Shown here: one piece after another, positions 35,189-45,069 of the stretch | How the letters are laid out: every line of letters begins with the position of its first letter | How positions within the stretch are numbered: the first letter of the stretch is position 1 | Assembly (NCBI RefSeq): GCF_004519305.1 | Contig: NZ_SOZA01000003.1 | Location: 124,001-188,000, forward strand | Direction: 5' to 3' | Length of the DNA stretch: 64,000 bases | Source of the DNA: Pseudomonas sp. RIT623 | GTDB taxonomy: Bacteria > Pseudomonadota > Gammaproteobacteria > Pseudomonadales > Pseudomonadaceae | Made by a program: the position numbers and the translations under genes | Notes under the pieces: model-generated | Databases searched by the model: none | Told to the model about the DNA's origin: nothing | What the model saw: only the letters and a program-made list of their open reading frames with translations

Positions 35189-35764
35189 ATGCCCGACGTT
35201 CTTCCCCCCTGCTCCATCCTTGTTCTTGCCGGCGGCCGCGGCCAGCGCATGGGCGGGCGCGACAAGGGGCTGCTGACCTGGCACGGCGAGCCGCTGGTGG
35301 CCCATGTGCAGCGTGCCGTACGCGCGCTCAGCGATGACCTGGTGATCTCTTGCAACCGCAACCAAGCAGCCTATGCGGCTTATGCCGACCAGCTGGTCGG
35401 CGACGCCGACGCGGACTTCCCCGGGCCGCTGGCCGGAGTGATCAGCGGGCTCAAGGTGGCGCGGCATCAATGGGTGGTGTTGCTGGCCTGCGATGCACCA
35501 CGGATCGACAAGGCCTTGATCGAAGACCTGCTGACATTGTCGGTGGCCCACGACAGCGCGGCCATGGTGCGCCAGGGTGGCTACTGGCAGCCGATGTTCA
35601 GTGTATTGCCGCGACGCTTGTTGCCGCTGCTGGAGCAGGCCTGGCAAGCGGGCGAGCGGAGTTTGCAGAAGGCGTTGTTGCAGGACAGCGTGCAGGGCCT
35701 GGAATGTGCTGAAGATGACCTGCGCCTGAGCAACTTCAATAGCCCGGAGTGGTTACAGGATTAA
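35189..35764 (+). CDS. mobA: molybdenum cofactor guanylyltransferase
   Basis: A 191-residue cytosolic nucleotidyltransferase that attaches GMP to molybdopterin cofactor to give the MGD form used by nitrate reductase, formate dehydrogenase and related enzymes. The nucleotide-binding motif LAGGRGQRMGGRDKGLL is at residues 13-29. Further family features are LVISCNRN, DFPGPLAGVISGL and LLACDAPRIDKAL. The start codon lies directly after a terminator T run, so the only plausible ribosome site is the GGAA in the hairpin arm. No other molybdenum gene is in the window. Confidence 0.9.
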   Translation: MPDVLPPCSILVLAGGRGQRMGGRDKGLLTWHGEPLVAHVQRAVRALSDDLVISCNRNQAAYAAYADQLVGDADADFPGPLAGVISGLKVARHQWVVLLACDAPRIDKALIEDLLTLSVAHDSAAMVRQGGYWQPMFSVLPRRLLPLLEQAWQAGERSLQKALLQDSVQGLECAEDDLRLSNFNSPEWLQD

Positions 35765-35790
35765 CCTGGACCTTGGTACACCTCGCTCCT

Positions 35791-35909
35791 CTGTAGGAGC
35801 GGCCTTGTGTCGCGAAAGGGCCGCGTAGCGGCCCCGGCAATATTTGCCTCGCCACGAGATCCCGGGGCTGCTGTGCAGCCCTTTCGCGACACAAGGCCGC
35901 TCCTACACA
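35791..35909. repeat. REP pair / BIME
   Basis: CTGTAGGAGCGGCCTTGTGT-CGCGAAAGGG and the inverse CCCTTTCGCGACACAAGGCC-GCTCCTACA flank a 60-base centre; the arms match over about 29 bases. The same arms form the element at 27412. It lies between mobA and the convergent efflux operon. Confidence 0.82.
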
Positions 35910-35927
35910 GCTTGTGTAAACCCGAAT

Positions 35928-35960
35928 AAAAAAAGCCCCGAGGCAAAGATCCCCGGGGCC
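35928..35960 (-). terminator. terminator of the RND-OMF operon (minus strand)
   Basis: On the minus strand GCCCCG and CGGGGC form the stem, followed by a run of seven T. It lies 35 bases beyond the stop of the outer membrane channel gene. Confidence 0.82.
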
Positions 35961-35994
35961 GAGCGGTTGGAATCCCCAACCAAAGGAGTTGGTT

Positions 35995-37398
35995 TCAGCC
36001 CTTGTCCGGCCAACCGCCACCCAGTGCACGGAACAGATCGACCAGTGCCAGTTGCCGCTGGGTGCTGGCCTCGATGAAGGCCGCCTCATTCACATAATTG
36101 CTGCGCTGCGCGTCCAGGTAGCGCAGGTGGTTGTCCACCCCGCCCTCATAACGCGCCTTGGCCAACGCCTCGGTCGCCCGGCTGGTATCGGCCAGGGCAC
36201 GCCGCGCGGCTTCCTCGCGGCGCAAGGTATCGGTGGCGGCCAGGGCGTCGGCCACTTCGCGGAAGGCGCTCTGGATCGTGCCTTCGTAAGCGGCCACCGC
36301 CGAATCCTTGCGTGCCTCGGCCAGGCTCAGGCCGGCCTTGTTGCGCCCGCCGTCGAACAGCGGCAGCGACAGCTGGGGCATGAACGTCCAGCTACGCGAG
36401 CCACCGTCGAACAGCCCGGACATCTGCGCGCTGGAGGTGCCGAAGCTGCCGGTCAGGCTGATCCGCGGGAAGAACGCCGCCCGCGCCGCGCCGATATCGG
36501 CATTGCGCGCCCGCAGCCGGTGCTCGGCGGCGAGGATGTCCGGGCGGCGCTCGATCAGCGCCGACGGCGCGCCTGGGGCGATGTCCTGCAGGACCATCGG
36601 CTCAGCCGAGCGCCCGGCCGGAATGACCTTGCCCGCCTCGGCGCTACCCAGCAGCAGGACCAGCGCGTTATAGGCCTGGCGCTGCTCGCGCACGATGCCT
36701 TCCAGCTCGGCCCGTGACTGCTCAACCAGCCCCAGCGCTTCCTGGTGGTCCAGCGCCGTGGCCGTGCCGGCGCCTCGCCGCTGGCCGACCAGGGCCAGCG
36801 AGTCCTCGCGGCTGGCCAGGGTCTGGCGAGTCAGCGTCAGGCGCCGTTCGGCACCGTCCAGGGTCAGGTAGGCCTGGCTCACTTCGGCGATCAGCGCGAT
36901 GCGCGCGGCACGGCCGACTTCCTCGGTGGCCAGGTACTGCTGCAGGGCCGCATCGCTCAGGCTCTTGACCCGACCGAACAGGTCCACTTCATACTCTGGC
37001 AGCGACAGCCCCACCTGGTAACTGCTGCTGACCCCTTCCCTGCCGCTGTTCGACAGGTCCGCCGGCAGGTGCTGGCGGTTGCCAGAAGCACCTGCATTCA
37101 GGCCAGGTACCCGGTCGGCCCGCTGGATACGGTACTGCGCGCGGGCCTGCTCGATATCCAGCAGCGTTTGACGCAAGGAGCGGTTGTTGTCCAGTGCCGT
37201 GGTGACCAGTTGGCGCAAGGCCGGATCAACGATGAACGCCTGCCAATCCAGCTGCTCCACCGCCTTGCCCTGATGGCCGGCGGCATCGCCCCAGGCAGCC
37301 GCCACCGGCGCCTCCGGGCGCTGGTAGGTCGGTGCCAGGGAGCAGCCGACCAGGGTAAAGGCCAGCGCGAACGGGAGTGCATATTTACCCATGACCAT
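35995..37398 (-). CDS. RND efflux outer membrane channel lipoprotein (OprM/TtgC-like)
   Basis: A 467-residue outer membrane factor of the NodT/OprM family. The lipobox is FTLVGC, and SLAPTYQRPEAPVA follows as in OprM relatives. The two structural repeats are visible, the first with QARAQYRIQRADRVPGLNAGASGNR and the second with ERRPDILAAEHRLRARNADIGAARAAFFPRISLTGSFG (a strong family signature). It forms the trimeric tunnel for the tripartite pump. The ATG at 37398 overlaps the pump stop (TGATG), and GAGGTG lies upstream. It might also serve the channel-less pump at 30818-35127. Confidence 0.9.
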   Translation of the reverse strand: MVMGKYALPFALAFTLVGCSLAPTYQRPEAPVAAAWGDAAGHQGKAVEQLDWQAFIVDPALRQLVTTALDNNRSLRQTLLDIEQARAQYRIQRADRVPGLNAGASGNRQHLPADLSNSGREGVSSSYQVGLSLPEYEVDLFGRVKSLSDAALQQYLATEEVGRAARIALIAEVSQAYLTLDGAERRLTLTRQTLASREDSLALVGQRRGAGTATALDHQEALGLVEQSRAELEGIVREQRQAYNALVLLLGSAEAGKVIPAGRSAEPMVLQDIAPGAPSALIERRPDILAAEHRLRARNADIGAARAAFFPRISLTGSFGTSSAQMSGLFDGGSRSWTFMPQLSLPLFDGGRNKAGLSLAEARKDSAVAAYEGTIQSAFREVADALAATDTLRREEAARRALADTSRATEALAKARYEGGVDNHLRYLDAQRSNYVNEAAFIEASTQRQLALVDLFRALGGGWPDKG

Positions 37399-40300
37399 CA
37401 CTTCGTCACCTCGACAGCATGTTGCACCGGGGCCGGCTTGCGCTTGAGCAGCTTCAGCACCCAGACGAAACAGATCGGCACGAACACCACGCCCAGCAAG
37501 GTGGCGCTGAGCATGCCGCCGATCACGCCGGTACCAATGGCCCGTTGGCTGGCCGCGCCGGCGCCAGTGGCGATGGCCAGGGGCACCACGCCGAGGATGA
37601 AGGCCATGGAGGTCATCACGATCGGGCGGAAACGCAGGCGCGCGGCCTCGATGGCGGCGTCACTCAAGCTGTAGCCCTTCTCCCACAGTTCCTTGGCGAA
37701 CTCGACGATCAGGATGGCGTTCTTCGCCGCCAGGCCGATGATGGTGATCAGGCCGACCTTGAAGTACACGTCGTTGGGCATACCGGTGAGCAATACCGCC
37801 CAGACCGCGCCCAAGGCGCCGATCGGCACGATCAGCATCACCGTCAGCGGGATCGCCCAGCTCTCGTACAATGCCACCAGCAGCAGGAACACCACCAGGA
37901 TGGCCAGGGCGAACAGGCCGGCGGCCTGGCCACTGGAGACCTTCTCCTGATAGGAAAGGCCGGTCCAGGCATAGCCGATGCCGGGTTGCAGCTCGCCGAC
38001 CAGACGCTCCATTTCGGCCATCGCCTGGCCAGTGCTGTAGCCGGGCGCGGCGTCGCCGGCGATACGGATCGACGGGTAGCCGTTGTAGCGCACCAACTGC
38101 ACCGGCCCTTCCTCCCACTGGGTGGTGGCGAAGGCACTGAACGGCACCTGCTCGCCGCTGGCGTTCGGCGCATAGAGGCGCAGCACGCTTTCCGGGGTCA
38201 TGCGCTCGCCCTGCTCGGCCTGCACCACCACGCGCTGTTGGCGCCCGGCATTGGTGAAGTCGTTGATCACCGCCGAGCCGAAGGCGGTGGCCAGGGTGCT
38301 GTTGATCGACTCGAAGTTCACCCCCAGGGCACGGGCCTTGTCGCGATCGATCTTGACCCGCAATTGCGGCGCCTCGGCCAGGCCTTCCATCATCGCGTAG
38401 AGGAACACCGGGTTGCCGTTGGCGCGGGCCAGCAGCTGGTCACGAGCCGCCAGCAACGCTTCACGCCCCAGGCCGCCGCGGTCCATCAAGCGCAGGGCGA
38501 AACCGCCGGAGTTGCCCAGGCCGTCGATCGGCGGCGGCATGACCGCGGTGATGGCACCGTCGCCGTTGGCCACGAAGCGCTCGTTGGTCGCGACGATTTC
38601 GTCAGCCGCCGATTGGCCCTTGCCGCGTTGCGACCAGTCCTTGTAGGTCGGAAAGGCCAGCGCGGCATTCTCGCCCTGGCCCGAGAAACTGAAGCCGGTC
38701 ACCACGATCGAATTGGCCACCGCCTCGCGAGACATCAGGAACTGCTCGAGCGCTTCGGCGGTATGATCAGTGCGCACCCGGCTGGCGCCAGGCGGCAGTT
38801 GCACGTCGACGATGCCGTAGCCGAGGTCCTCGGCGGGCACGAAGGCCTCCGGCACGCGCAGGTAGGAATAACCCAGCACCACCAGGATGCCGACATAGGC
38901 GAGCATCCAGCGTCCGGCACGGGCCACCAGTGCACTGTTCATCAGCGAATAGCGTTCGGTCACACGGGCGAAGCCGCGGTTGAAGGCACCAAAGAAACCG
39001 CCTTTCTCGTGGTGCCCATGGGCCACGGGTTTGAGCAGCGTGGCACACAGCGCCGGAGTGAAGGTCAGGGCCAGGAAGCCGGAGAACAGGATCGATACCG
39101 CCAGCGACACCGAGAACTGCTGGTAGATCACCCCGACCGAGCCGGACATGAACGCCAACGGCAGGAACACCGCCGCCAACACCATGGTGATACCAATGAT
39201 CGCCCCGGACACCTGCCCCATCGCCTTGATGGTCGCTTCCGTCGGCGACAGCCCTTCCTCGGCCATCAAGCGCTCGACGTTCTCCACCACGACGATGGCG
39301 TCGTCCACCAGGATACCGATGGCCAGTACCATGCCGAACATGGTCATCATGTTCACCGAGAAACCCAGCAGCTTCATGATCATCAGCGTGCCCAGCAGGC
39401 ACACCGGCACCACGATCGACGGGATCAGGGTGTAGCGCACGTTCTGCAGGAACAGGAACATCACCAGGAACACCAGCACCATGGCTTCGATCAGGGTGTG
39501 GATCACCTTCTCGATGGCCACGTCGACGAAGCGCGAGGTGTCGTAGGGCACCGAGTATTCGACGCCCTCCGGGAAGAACTGCGACAGCTCGGCCAGGCGC
39601 TCCTTGACCAGGGTCGCGGTTTCGATGGCGTTGGCGCCCGGTGCCAGCTGCACCGCGGCGACCACGGCGGGCTTGCCGTCCAGGCGCGCCGAGAGGTTGT
39701 AGTTCTCGCTGCCGATGGCCAGGCGCGCGACGTCGCCCAGGCGCACGCTGGAGCCGTCCGGGTTGGCGCGCAGGACGATGCCGGCGAAGGCCTCGGGGGT
39801 TTCCAGGGTGCCCTGCACGGCCAGGGTCGCGGTCAGTTCCTGCTCGCTGGCGCCAGGCGTGCTGCCGAAACTGCCGGCGGGTACCTGGACGTTCTGGCCA
39901 CGAATGGCGTTGCCGATGTCGTCGATGGACAGGCCGTAGCCCACCAGCTTCTGCGGATCGACCCAGACCCGCATCGCCGCCTCGGAGGCGAAGAACTGCA
40001 GCTTGCCCACGCCGGGGACGCGCAGCAGCTCGTTGTTGATGTTGCGCGCGGCATAGTCGGCCAGGGTGGTGATGTCGTCACGCCCACCGCTGGCGCTGGT
40101 CAGGGCGTACATCAGCAGGAAGCCGGAACTGGCCTGCTCGACCTTCAGGCCCTGGGTCAACACCGCCTGGGGCATGCGCGCCTCGGCCTTCTTCAGGCGG
40201 TTCTGCACGTCGACCTGGGCCATGTCCGGGTCGGTGCCGGGCTGGAACGTCACCATTACCTCGGCTACGCCGTTGGAGTTGTTGGTGGACTCGTAGTACA

Positions 40301-40526
40301 GCAGGCCCTTGGCGCCGTTGAGTGACTCCTCGATGATGCTGGTCACCGACTCGACCATCACCTTGGCGGACGCGCCCGGGTAGACGGCGTTGATGGAAAT
40401 CTGTGGCGGCGCCACGCTGGGATACTGGGCCACCGGCAACGCCGGGATCACCAGCAACCCGGCCAGGGAAATGAACAGCGCCACGACCCAGGCGAAGTTC
40501 GGCCGATTGATGAAGAACTTGGACAT
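37398..40526 (-). CDS. RND multidrug efflux pump, inner-membrane subunit (MexB/AcrB-like)
   Basis: A 1042-residue HAE1-family RND pump. TM1 is [37 protein letters not shown]; the TM4 proton-relay motif is [24 protein letters not shown]10 has [16 protein letters not shown]. The periplasmic loops ([33 protein letters not shown]) are typical of the AcrB/MexB/TtgB group. It follows the adaptor gene after a 15-base gap and is coupled to the channel gene, so this operon encodes a full tripartite exporter. Substrate range is not predictable from sequence. The large plus-strand open frames here are shadows. Confidence 0.92.
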   Translation of the reverse strand: MSKFFINRPNFAWVVALFISLAGLLVIPALPVAQYPSVAPPQISINAVYPGASAKVMVESVTSIIEESLNGAKGLLYYESTNNSNGVAEVMVTFQPGTDPDMAQVDVQNRLKKAEARMPQAVLTQGLKVEQASSGFLLMYALTSASGGRDDITTLADYAARNINNELLRVPGVGKLQFFASEAAMRVWVDPQKLVGYGLSIDDIGNAIRGQNVQVPAGSFGSTPGASEQELTATLAVQGTLETPEAFAGIVLRANPDGSSVRLGDVARLAIGSENYNLSARLDGKPAVVAAVQLAPGANAIETATLVKERLAELSQFFPEGVEYSVPYDTSRFVDVAIEKVIHTLIEAMVLVFLVMFLFLQNVRYTLIPSIVVPVCLLGTLMIMKLLGFSVNMMTMFGMVLAIGILVDDAIVVVENVERLMAEEGLSPTEATIKAMGQVSGAIIGITMVLAAVFLPLAFMSGSVGVIYQQFSVSLAVSILFSGFLALTFTPALCATLLKPVAHGHHEKGGFFGAFNRGFARVTERYSLMNSALVARAGRWMLAYVGILVVLGYSYLRVPEAFVPAEDLGYGIVDVQLPPGASRVRTDHTAEALEQFLMSREAVANSIVVTGFSFSGQGENAALAFPTYKDWSQRGKGQSAADEIVATNERFVANGDGAITAVMPPPIDGLGNSGGFALRLMDRGGLGREALLAARDQLLARANGNPVFLYAMMEGLAEAPQLRVKIDRDKARALGVNFESINSTLATAFGSAVINDFTNAGRQQRVVVQAEQGERMTPESVLRLYAPNASGEQVPFSAFATTQWEEGPVQLVRYNGYPSIRIAGDAAPGYSTGQAMAEMERLVGELQPGIGYAWTGLSYQEKVSSGQAAGLFALAILVVFLLLVALYESWAIPLTVMLIVPIGALGAVWAVLLTGMPNDVYFKVGLITIIGLAAKNAILIVEFAKELWEKGYSLSDAAIEAARLRFRPIVMTSMAFILGVVPLAIATGAGAASQRAIGTGVIGGMLSATLLGVVFVPICFVWVLKLLKRKPAPVQHAVEVTK

Positions 40527-40541
40527 CTCGCTACCCTCGCC

Positions 40542-41684
40542 TTAGTGTGCCGCGGCCTGTTGCGCCTGGGCCGGCTGCACCGGCATGCCCGGGGCAAGGC
40601 CGGCCGGGCCGCCGACGATGACCTGGTCACCGGCGTGCAGGCCCTCGGTGATCTGCCAGCGCGAGCCGTGCATACCGCCGGTGCGCACGCTGCGCGCCTC
40701 GGCCAGGTTGCCGGTGCCGACCACCAGCACCCGCGCCTCGCCGTCACTGCCGCGCTGCACCGCGCGCTGCGGCACCAGGATGGCCTGCTGGTCGGTACCC
40801 TGCGGGGTGCGCACGCGCACGTACATGCCCGGCAGCAGGATGCCGTCGGCATTGTCGAAGCGACCGCGCAGGGTGACCTGGCCGGTGCCACGGTCGACCG
40901 CCACGTCGGTGAACATCAGCGCGCCCTGGCGCTGGTAGTCGGTGCCTTCCACCTGGGCGGTCAGCGCCTTGTCGTCGCCACCACCGAGCGCGCCGTCCTT
41001 GAGGGCCTGACGCAGACGCAGGGCTTCGGCGGCGGACTGGGTGAAGTCGACGTAGATCGGATCGAGCTGCTGGATGCGCGCCATCAAGGTGGCGTCGCCC
41101 TGCCCGACCAGGGCGCCTTCGGTGGCCAGGGCGCGGCCGATGCGCCCGGAGATCGGCGCGGTGACCGTGGCATAGCCCAGGTTCAGGCGCGCGGTCTGCA
41201 CGTCGGCCTGGGCCGAGCGCACGGCCGCCTGGGCGCTGCGCAACTCGGCGCTGGCGGTGTCGAAGTCCTGCTGGCTGACCGCCTCGATCTTGACCAGCGG
41301 CTCATAGCGCTTGACCCGTGCCTGGGCCTCCTGCTGCACCGCCTGGGCCCGCGCAAGATCGGCCTCGACCCGCGCCAGGGCAGCCTTGAACGGTGCCGGG
41401 TCGATCTGGAACAGCACATCGCCGGCTTTGACGTCGGCGCCTTCCTCGAAACGTTTGTGCAGGACGATGCCGGCCACCCGGGCACGCACCTCGGCCACCC
41501 GCATCGGTTCGACCCGGCCCGGCAGGGTCGAGGCCAGGGCCAGCTGTTCGCTGGCCAGCGTTACGGTCTGCACCGCAAATGCCGTTTCAGTCGCGGCCTG
41601 CTGTTCTTCAGCCGCTCCGCAGCCGGCCAGTGCTACCGCCACTGCCAGCCAGCTGACCATCCCTATTGCACGCAAATTGCTCAT
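40542..41684 (-). CDS. RND efflux periplasmic adaptor (membrane fusion protein)
   Basis: A 380-residue lipoprotein adaptor. The lipobox VALAGC places the modified Cys near residue 22. The barrel-sandwich motifs are VRARVAGIVLHKRFEEGADVKAGDVLFQIDPAPFKAAL and TARLNLGYATVTAPISGRIGRALATEGALVG, with a long alpha-hairpin between. It is the first gene of the adaptor-pump-channel operon and has a promoter with good -35 and -10 boxes. No regulator gene is next to it, so control must come from elsewhere. Confidence 0.9.
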   Translation of the reverse strand: MSNLRAIGMVSWLAVAVALAGCGAAEEQQAATETAFAVQTVTLASEQLALASTLPGRVEPMRVAEVRARVAGIVLHKRFEEGADVKAGDVLFQIDPAPFKAALARVEADLARAQAVQQEAQARVKRYEPLVKIEAVSQQDFDTASAELRSAQAAVRSAQADVQTARLNLGYATVTAPISGRIGRALATEGALVGQGDATLMARIQQLDPIYVDFTQSAAEALRLRQALKDGALGGGDDKALTAQVEGTDYQRQGALMFTDVAVDRGTGQVTLRGRFDNADGILLPGMYVRVRTPQGTDQQAILVPQRAVQRGSDGEARVLVVGTGNLAEARSVRTGGMHGSRWQITEGLHAGDQVIVGGPAGLAPGMPVQPAQAQQAAAH

Positions 41685-41719
41685 GAACTCACCCGAGCCG
41701 TTAACTAAAATTGGCGCGA

Positions 41720-41748
41720 ATGGTACTGGTGCATTCGATTTGAGTCAA
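41720..41748 (-). promoter_or_regulatory. sigma-70 promoter of the tripartite RND operon
   Basis: On the minus strand TTGACT (41748-41743) and TACCAT (41725-41720) are separated by 17 bases. The gene starts 36 bases beyond the -10 box. Imperfect dyads (TTTGAGTC, TAGTCTCA) overlap the -35 and could bind a repressor. Confidence 0.6.
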
Positions 41749-41864
41749 TTTAGTCTCATTTGAACTTTTTGTGAAATCTTGTAATCACCCTTCCGATCGT
41801 CGGCTGGGCGCAGCCTGGCTCCATGGCAGGCGTCAAATGAACACAACCTGCTGAGGAGATCCCC

Positions 41865-42221
41865 ATGACCTTCCATGCCGTGGCCAGCCTCGACCAGCTT
41901 GATGAACACCGTCCCCTGCGCGTCCAGGCCGGCACCGAAGACATCGTCCTGGTACGCCAGGGCGAGCGGGTGCGTGCCTACCAGGCCAACTGCCCGCATG
42001 AGGGCGCGCCACTGGAACAAGGCGCGGTCTGTGGTGGGTTGCTGATCTGCCCCTGGCACAAGGCCGCCTTCGCCGTGGACGAGGGCGCGGTATGCGAGCC
42101 CCCGGCGCTGGCCGGTTTGCGCCGGCATGCCGTGCAGGTCAGGGACGGCCAGGTATGGGGGGACGAGCAGGCGCTGCCCGAGGCCAAAGACCATTCGCTC
42201 ACAGTGGACGCGCACCTTTAG
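41865..42221 (+). CDS. Rieske [2Fe-2S] ferredoxin-like protein
   Basis: A 118-residue stand-alone Rieske protein. The cluster ligands are clear: ANCPHEGAPLEQG (Cys, His) and LICPWHKAAFAVDEG (Cys, His). Such proteins carry electrons to ring-hydroxylating oxygenases or nitrite reductases, but no oxygenase is encoded nearby. The C-terminus (about 20 residues after VWGD) is short and charged. The start has TGAGGAG upstream. It is divergent from the efflux operon and 131 bases from the aldo/keto reductase; partner unknown. Confidence 0.85.
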   Translation: MTFHAVASLDQLDEHRPLRVQAGTEDIVLVRQGERVRAYQANCPHEGAPLEQGAVCGGLLICPWHKAAFAVDEGAVCEPPALAGLRRHAVQVRDGQVWGDEQALPEAKDHSLTVDAHL

Positions 42222-42352
42222 GCCGCCGCCGGCCTGTGGGATGAGCCATTCGCCAGGGCCTGGAAACGGCGCCTGGCCCGCGCTTTCAAAGCAGCGCGGA
42301 ACTGTGTAAAAGAGGGAACCCCTCTCAGGCTGTCAGAAAAGGATTATCTGCA

Positions 42353-43360
42353 ATGATTTACCGACCCCTCGGCCACTCCGGCCTGCAAGTCTCGGCCCTC
42401 ACGCTCGGCAGCATGATGTTCGGTGAACAGACCAGCACCGAAGACTCGCTGCGCATTATCGACAAGGCCTGGGACCAGGGCATCAACTTCGTCGACACCG
42501 CCGATGTCTACAATGGCGGCCGTTCCGAGGAGATCGTCGGCGAGGCGGTGGCGCGCAACCGTCACCAGTGGATCGTCGCCTCCAAGGCCGGCTATGGTCC
42601 GGTCGACGGCCTGCCGAACCGCAGCGGCCTGTCGCGCAAACACCTGTTCAATGCCATCGAGACCACCCTCACGCGCATGGGCACCGACTACCTGGACATC
42701 TACTACCTGCACCGCGAGGACCATTCGGTACCGCTGGAAGAGACCGTGCGCGCCATCGGCGACCTGCTGGCGCAAGGCAAGATCCGCTACTGGGGCGTGT
42801 CCAACTTCCGCGGCTGGCGCATCGCCGAAATCTGCAACGTGGCACAAAGGCTCGGCGTGGCCAAGCCAGTAGTCAGCCAGCCGCTGTACAACATCGTCAA
42901 CCGCCAGGCCGAGCCCGAGCAACTCACCGCCGCCGCTTACCACGGCCTGGGCGTGGTGCCGTTCAGCCCGCTGGCCCGCGGCGTGCTCAGCGGCAAGTAC
43001 GCCCCTGGCTCGACCCCGGACCAAGGCAGCCGCGCCGGGCGCCAGGACAAGCGGATCATGGAAGTGGAATGGCGCCAGGAGTCACTGGCCATCGCCCAGA
43101 AGATCCACGCCTACACCGAGGCCAAGGGGGTCGGCATCGTCGAGTTCGCCATCGCCTGGGTGCTGAACAATCGCCTGGTCAGCTCGGCCATCGTCGGGCC
43201 GCGTACCGAAGCGCAGTGGGACACCTATGCCGGGGCACTGACCGTGAAGATCAGCACCGAGGACGAGGCGTTCATCGATTCGCTGGTGACGCCGGGGCAT
43301 GCGTCCACGCCAGGCTTCAATGACGTGGCGCATTTCGTCAGCGGGCGGTTGCCGCGTTGA
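42353..43360 (+). CDS. aldo/keto reductase
   Basis: A 335-residue NADPH-dependent oxidoreductase with the aldo/keto reductase TIM barrel. The catalytic tetrad can be placed: Asp and Tyr in DTADVYNGG (about 48-53), Lys in VASKAGYG (about 79) and His in YLHRED (about 120). The cofactor end has GVSNFRGW and IVGPRTEAQW. It is closest to the family that includes general stress aldo/keto reductases and L-glyceraldehyde 3-phosphate reductases. The start has AAAGGA upstream. Physiological substrate unknown. Confidence 0.88.
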   Translation: MIYRPLGHSGLQVSALTLGSMMFGEQTSTEDSLRIIDKAWDQGINFVDTADVYNGGRSEEIVGEAVARNRHQWIVASKAGYGPVDGLPNRSGLSRKHLFNAIETTLTRMGTDYLDIYYLHREDHSVPLEETVRAIGDLLAQGKIRYWGVSNFRGWRIAEICNVAQRLGVAKPVVSQPLYNIVNRQAEPEQLTAAAYHGLGVVPFSPLARGVLSGKYAPGSTPDQGSRAGRQDKRIMEVEWRQESLAIAQKIHAYTEAKGVGIVEFAIAWVLNNRLVSSAIVGPRTEAQWDTYAGALTVKISTEDEAFIDSLVTPGHASTPGFNDVAHFVSGRLPR

Positions 43361-43409
43361 GATTGCGCGCCATTGCTACCTTTTACAGCAATGGCGCACA
43401 AACCGGGGG

Positions 43410-44735
43410 CTAACGGATCTGGTGCTTGTGCAGCAGGCGGTAGAATGTCGGCCTGGACACCCCCAGCACCTTCGCCGCGATGCTCAGGTTGTCGCTGTGG
43501 CGATTCAACACATCGCACAAAGCCTGGCGCTCGGCCCGGTGCTTGTAATCCTCCAGGGTGCCCAAGGGTTGGTCCTGCTCCGGCAGCGCCTGCAGGCCCA
43601 GGTCCTGGGCCTCGATCTGGCGCCCTTCGGCCAGTACCAGGCCACGCCTGACCCGATTGGCCAGCTCACGCACGTTGCCTGGCCAGTCGTGCCGCCCCAT
43701 CGCCGCCAGGGCGCCTTCACTGAACGAACGGGGTCGCCTGCCCGTCTCCTGGCTGTAGAACTGCGAAAAATGGCTGGCCAGCATCGACAGGTCGCCATGC
43801 CGATCGCGCAAGGGCGCGGTCACCACCTGCAAGACGTTGAGGCGGTAGTACAGGTCTTCGCGAAAGCGCCCTTGCCCGATCGCCTTTTCCAGGTCCACAT
43901 GGGTGGCCGCCAATACCCTGACATCCACGGCAATGGGCTGGTTGCCGCCCACCCGTTCAATGTGTTTCTCCTGGAGAAAACGCAACAAGTTTGCCTGCAG
44001 CTCCAAGGGAAGATCGCCGATCTCGTCGAGAAACAGCGTGCCGCCATTGGCCGCCTCGATGCGCCCCACCTTGCGCTGGTGGGCCCCGGTGAACGCGCCC
44101 TTCTCATGGCCGAACAGCTCGGACTGGATCAGGTGCTCGGGGATGGCGCCACAGTTGATGGCGATGAACGGCATGTCGTGGCGCTGGCTCTGCCGATGCA
44201 GCGTACGCGCCACCAGCTCCTTGCCCGTGCCGCTCTCGCCGCGGATCAGCACCGGCGACTCGGTGGGCGCCAGCTTGCCCAGCAGCTTGCGCAGTTCGCG
44301 CAGCGGTCGACTCTCGCCCAGCAGCTCATGCGCAGGCTCATTGACCTGCACGGCCCCCTTGCCACGCAGGCGCGCCATGCCGAACGCGCGCCCCAGGGTG
44401 ACCTGAACCCGCGACACATCGAACGGCAAGGTATGGAAGTCGAAAAACCATTCGCACACAAAGTCGCCGACATTCTGCAAGCGCAGCTCCTCGGCGCTGA
44501 GCACGGCGATCCATTCGGTGTTGCTGCGCTTGATCAGGTCCTTGACGGCCTCGGGATGACGCAGGTGCGAGGCCTGCAAACGCACCAGGCCCACATCGCA
44601 CGGCTGCTGCAAGGCAGCGTCCAAGGTACAGCTGCGGACCTCCCAGCCGACGCTGCGCAAGCCCGGGAGCAAACGGTGGCAATCGTCGCACGGGTCGACG
44701 ATCAGCAGGCGGCGGTGGGAAGCAGGTTCAAGCAT
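43410..44735 (-). CDS. sigma-54-dependent activator, VpsR-like
   Basis: A 441-residue enhancer-binding protein. The N-terminal 130 residues look like a degenerate receiver or VpsR-type domain: LLIVDPCDDCH is receiver-like, but the position of the phospho-acceptor (CDVGLVRLQ) has no Asp. The central AAA+ domain has Walker A GESGTGKE near 172, the sigma-54 contact loop GAFTGA near 235, Walker B GGTLFLDEIGDL and RFREDLYYRLNVL. A Fis-type helix-turn-helix ends the protein (SDNLSIAAKVLGVSRPTFYRLLHK). VpsR of Vibrio controls biofilm polysaccharide and binds c-di-GMP. Targets here are not known; none of the neighbours has a convincing sigma-54 promoter. Confidence 0.87.
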   Translation of the reverse strand: MLEPASHRRLLIVDPCDDCHRLLPGLRSVGWEVRSCTLDAALQQPCDVGLVRLQASHLRHPEAVKDLIKRSNTEWIAVLSAEELRLQNVGDFVCEWFFDFHTLPFDVSRVQVTLGRAFGMARLRGKGAVQVNEPAHELLGESRPLRELRKLLGKLAPTESPVLIRGESGTGKELVARTLHRQSQRHDMPFIAINCGAIPEHLIQSELFGHEKGAFTGAHQRKVGRIEAANGGTLFLDEIGDLPLELQANLLRFLQEKHIERVGGNQPIAVDVRVLAATHVDLEKAIGQGRFREDLYYRLNVLQVVTAPLRDRHGDLSMLASHFSQFYSQETGRRPRSFSEGALAAMGRHDWPGNVRELANRVRRGLVLAEGRQIEAQDLGLQALPEQDQPLGTLEDYKHRAERQALCDVLNRHSDNLSIAAKVLGVSRPTFYRLLHKHQIR

Positions 44736-45069
44736 GACCGTTCCTTGGCGCCAGATTTTAGTTTTTTACGTATAAACAGTTAGTTGCGACGCCAAAATTA
44801 ACAGTAGCAATGAACTTGACGCCCTCCATGACCGTTGGTCAGCCCATCTGCTTCGGTAAAAGCGCTGCGGGGAATTTTCACCCAGACCTGACGTCATAGG
44901 CGCCGGGGAGACTCAGATTAAAATCGGCACAAGTAAAAAAATTTCAACGGCCATGTGACTTCAACCCTGACCTGGAGCATCAGTACGAATAACCCCGCGC
45001 TGTAGACTTTTGAAATACTGCACCGCGGAACTTTATTTCGCTGTTTGGGACCATGAGAGAGACCGAACC
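44736..45069. other. 334-base intergenic region between the VpsR-like gene and a small orphan gene
   Basis: No coding frame is evident. It has AT-rich patches (GTAAAAAAATTT near 44933) unlike the surrounding DNA and a perfect TGACC-GTT-GGTCA palindrome at 44829-44841 that could be an operator. It must hold the promoters of both flanking divergent genes. Confidence 0.4.

Noticed and set aside
31693..35361. A 1222-residue open frame on the minus strand
   Set aside because: It is the antisense shadow of the RND adaptor and pump genes. It is His/Gln-rich low complexity of the kind produced by codon bias, with no domain.
37419..40325. A 968-residue open frame on the plus strand
   Set aside because: Shadow of the second RND pump gene on the opposite strand.
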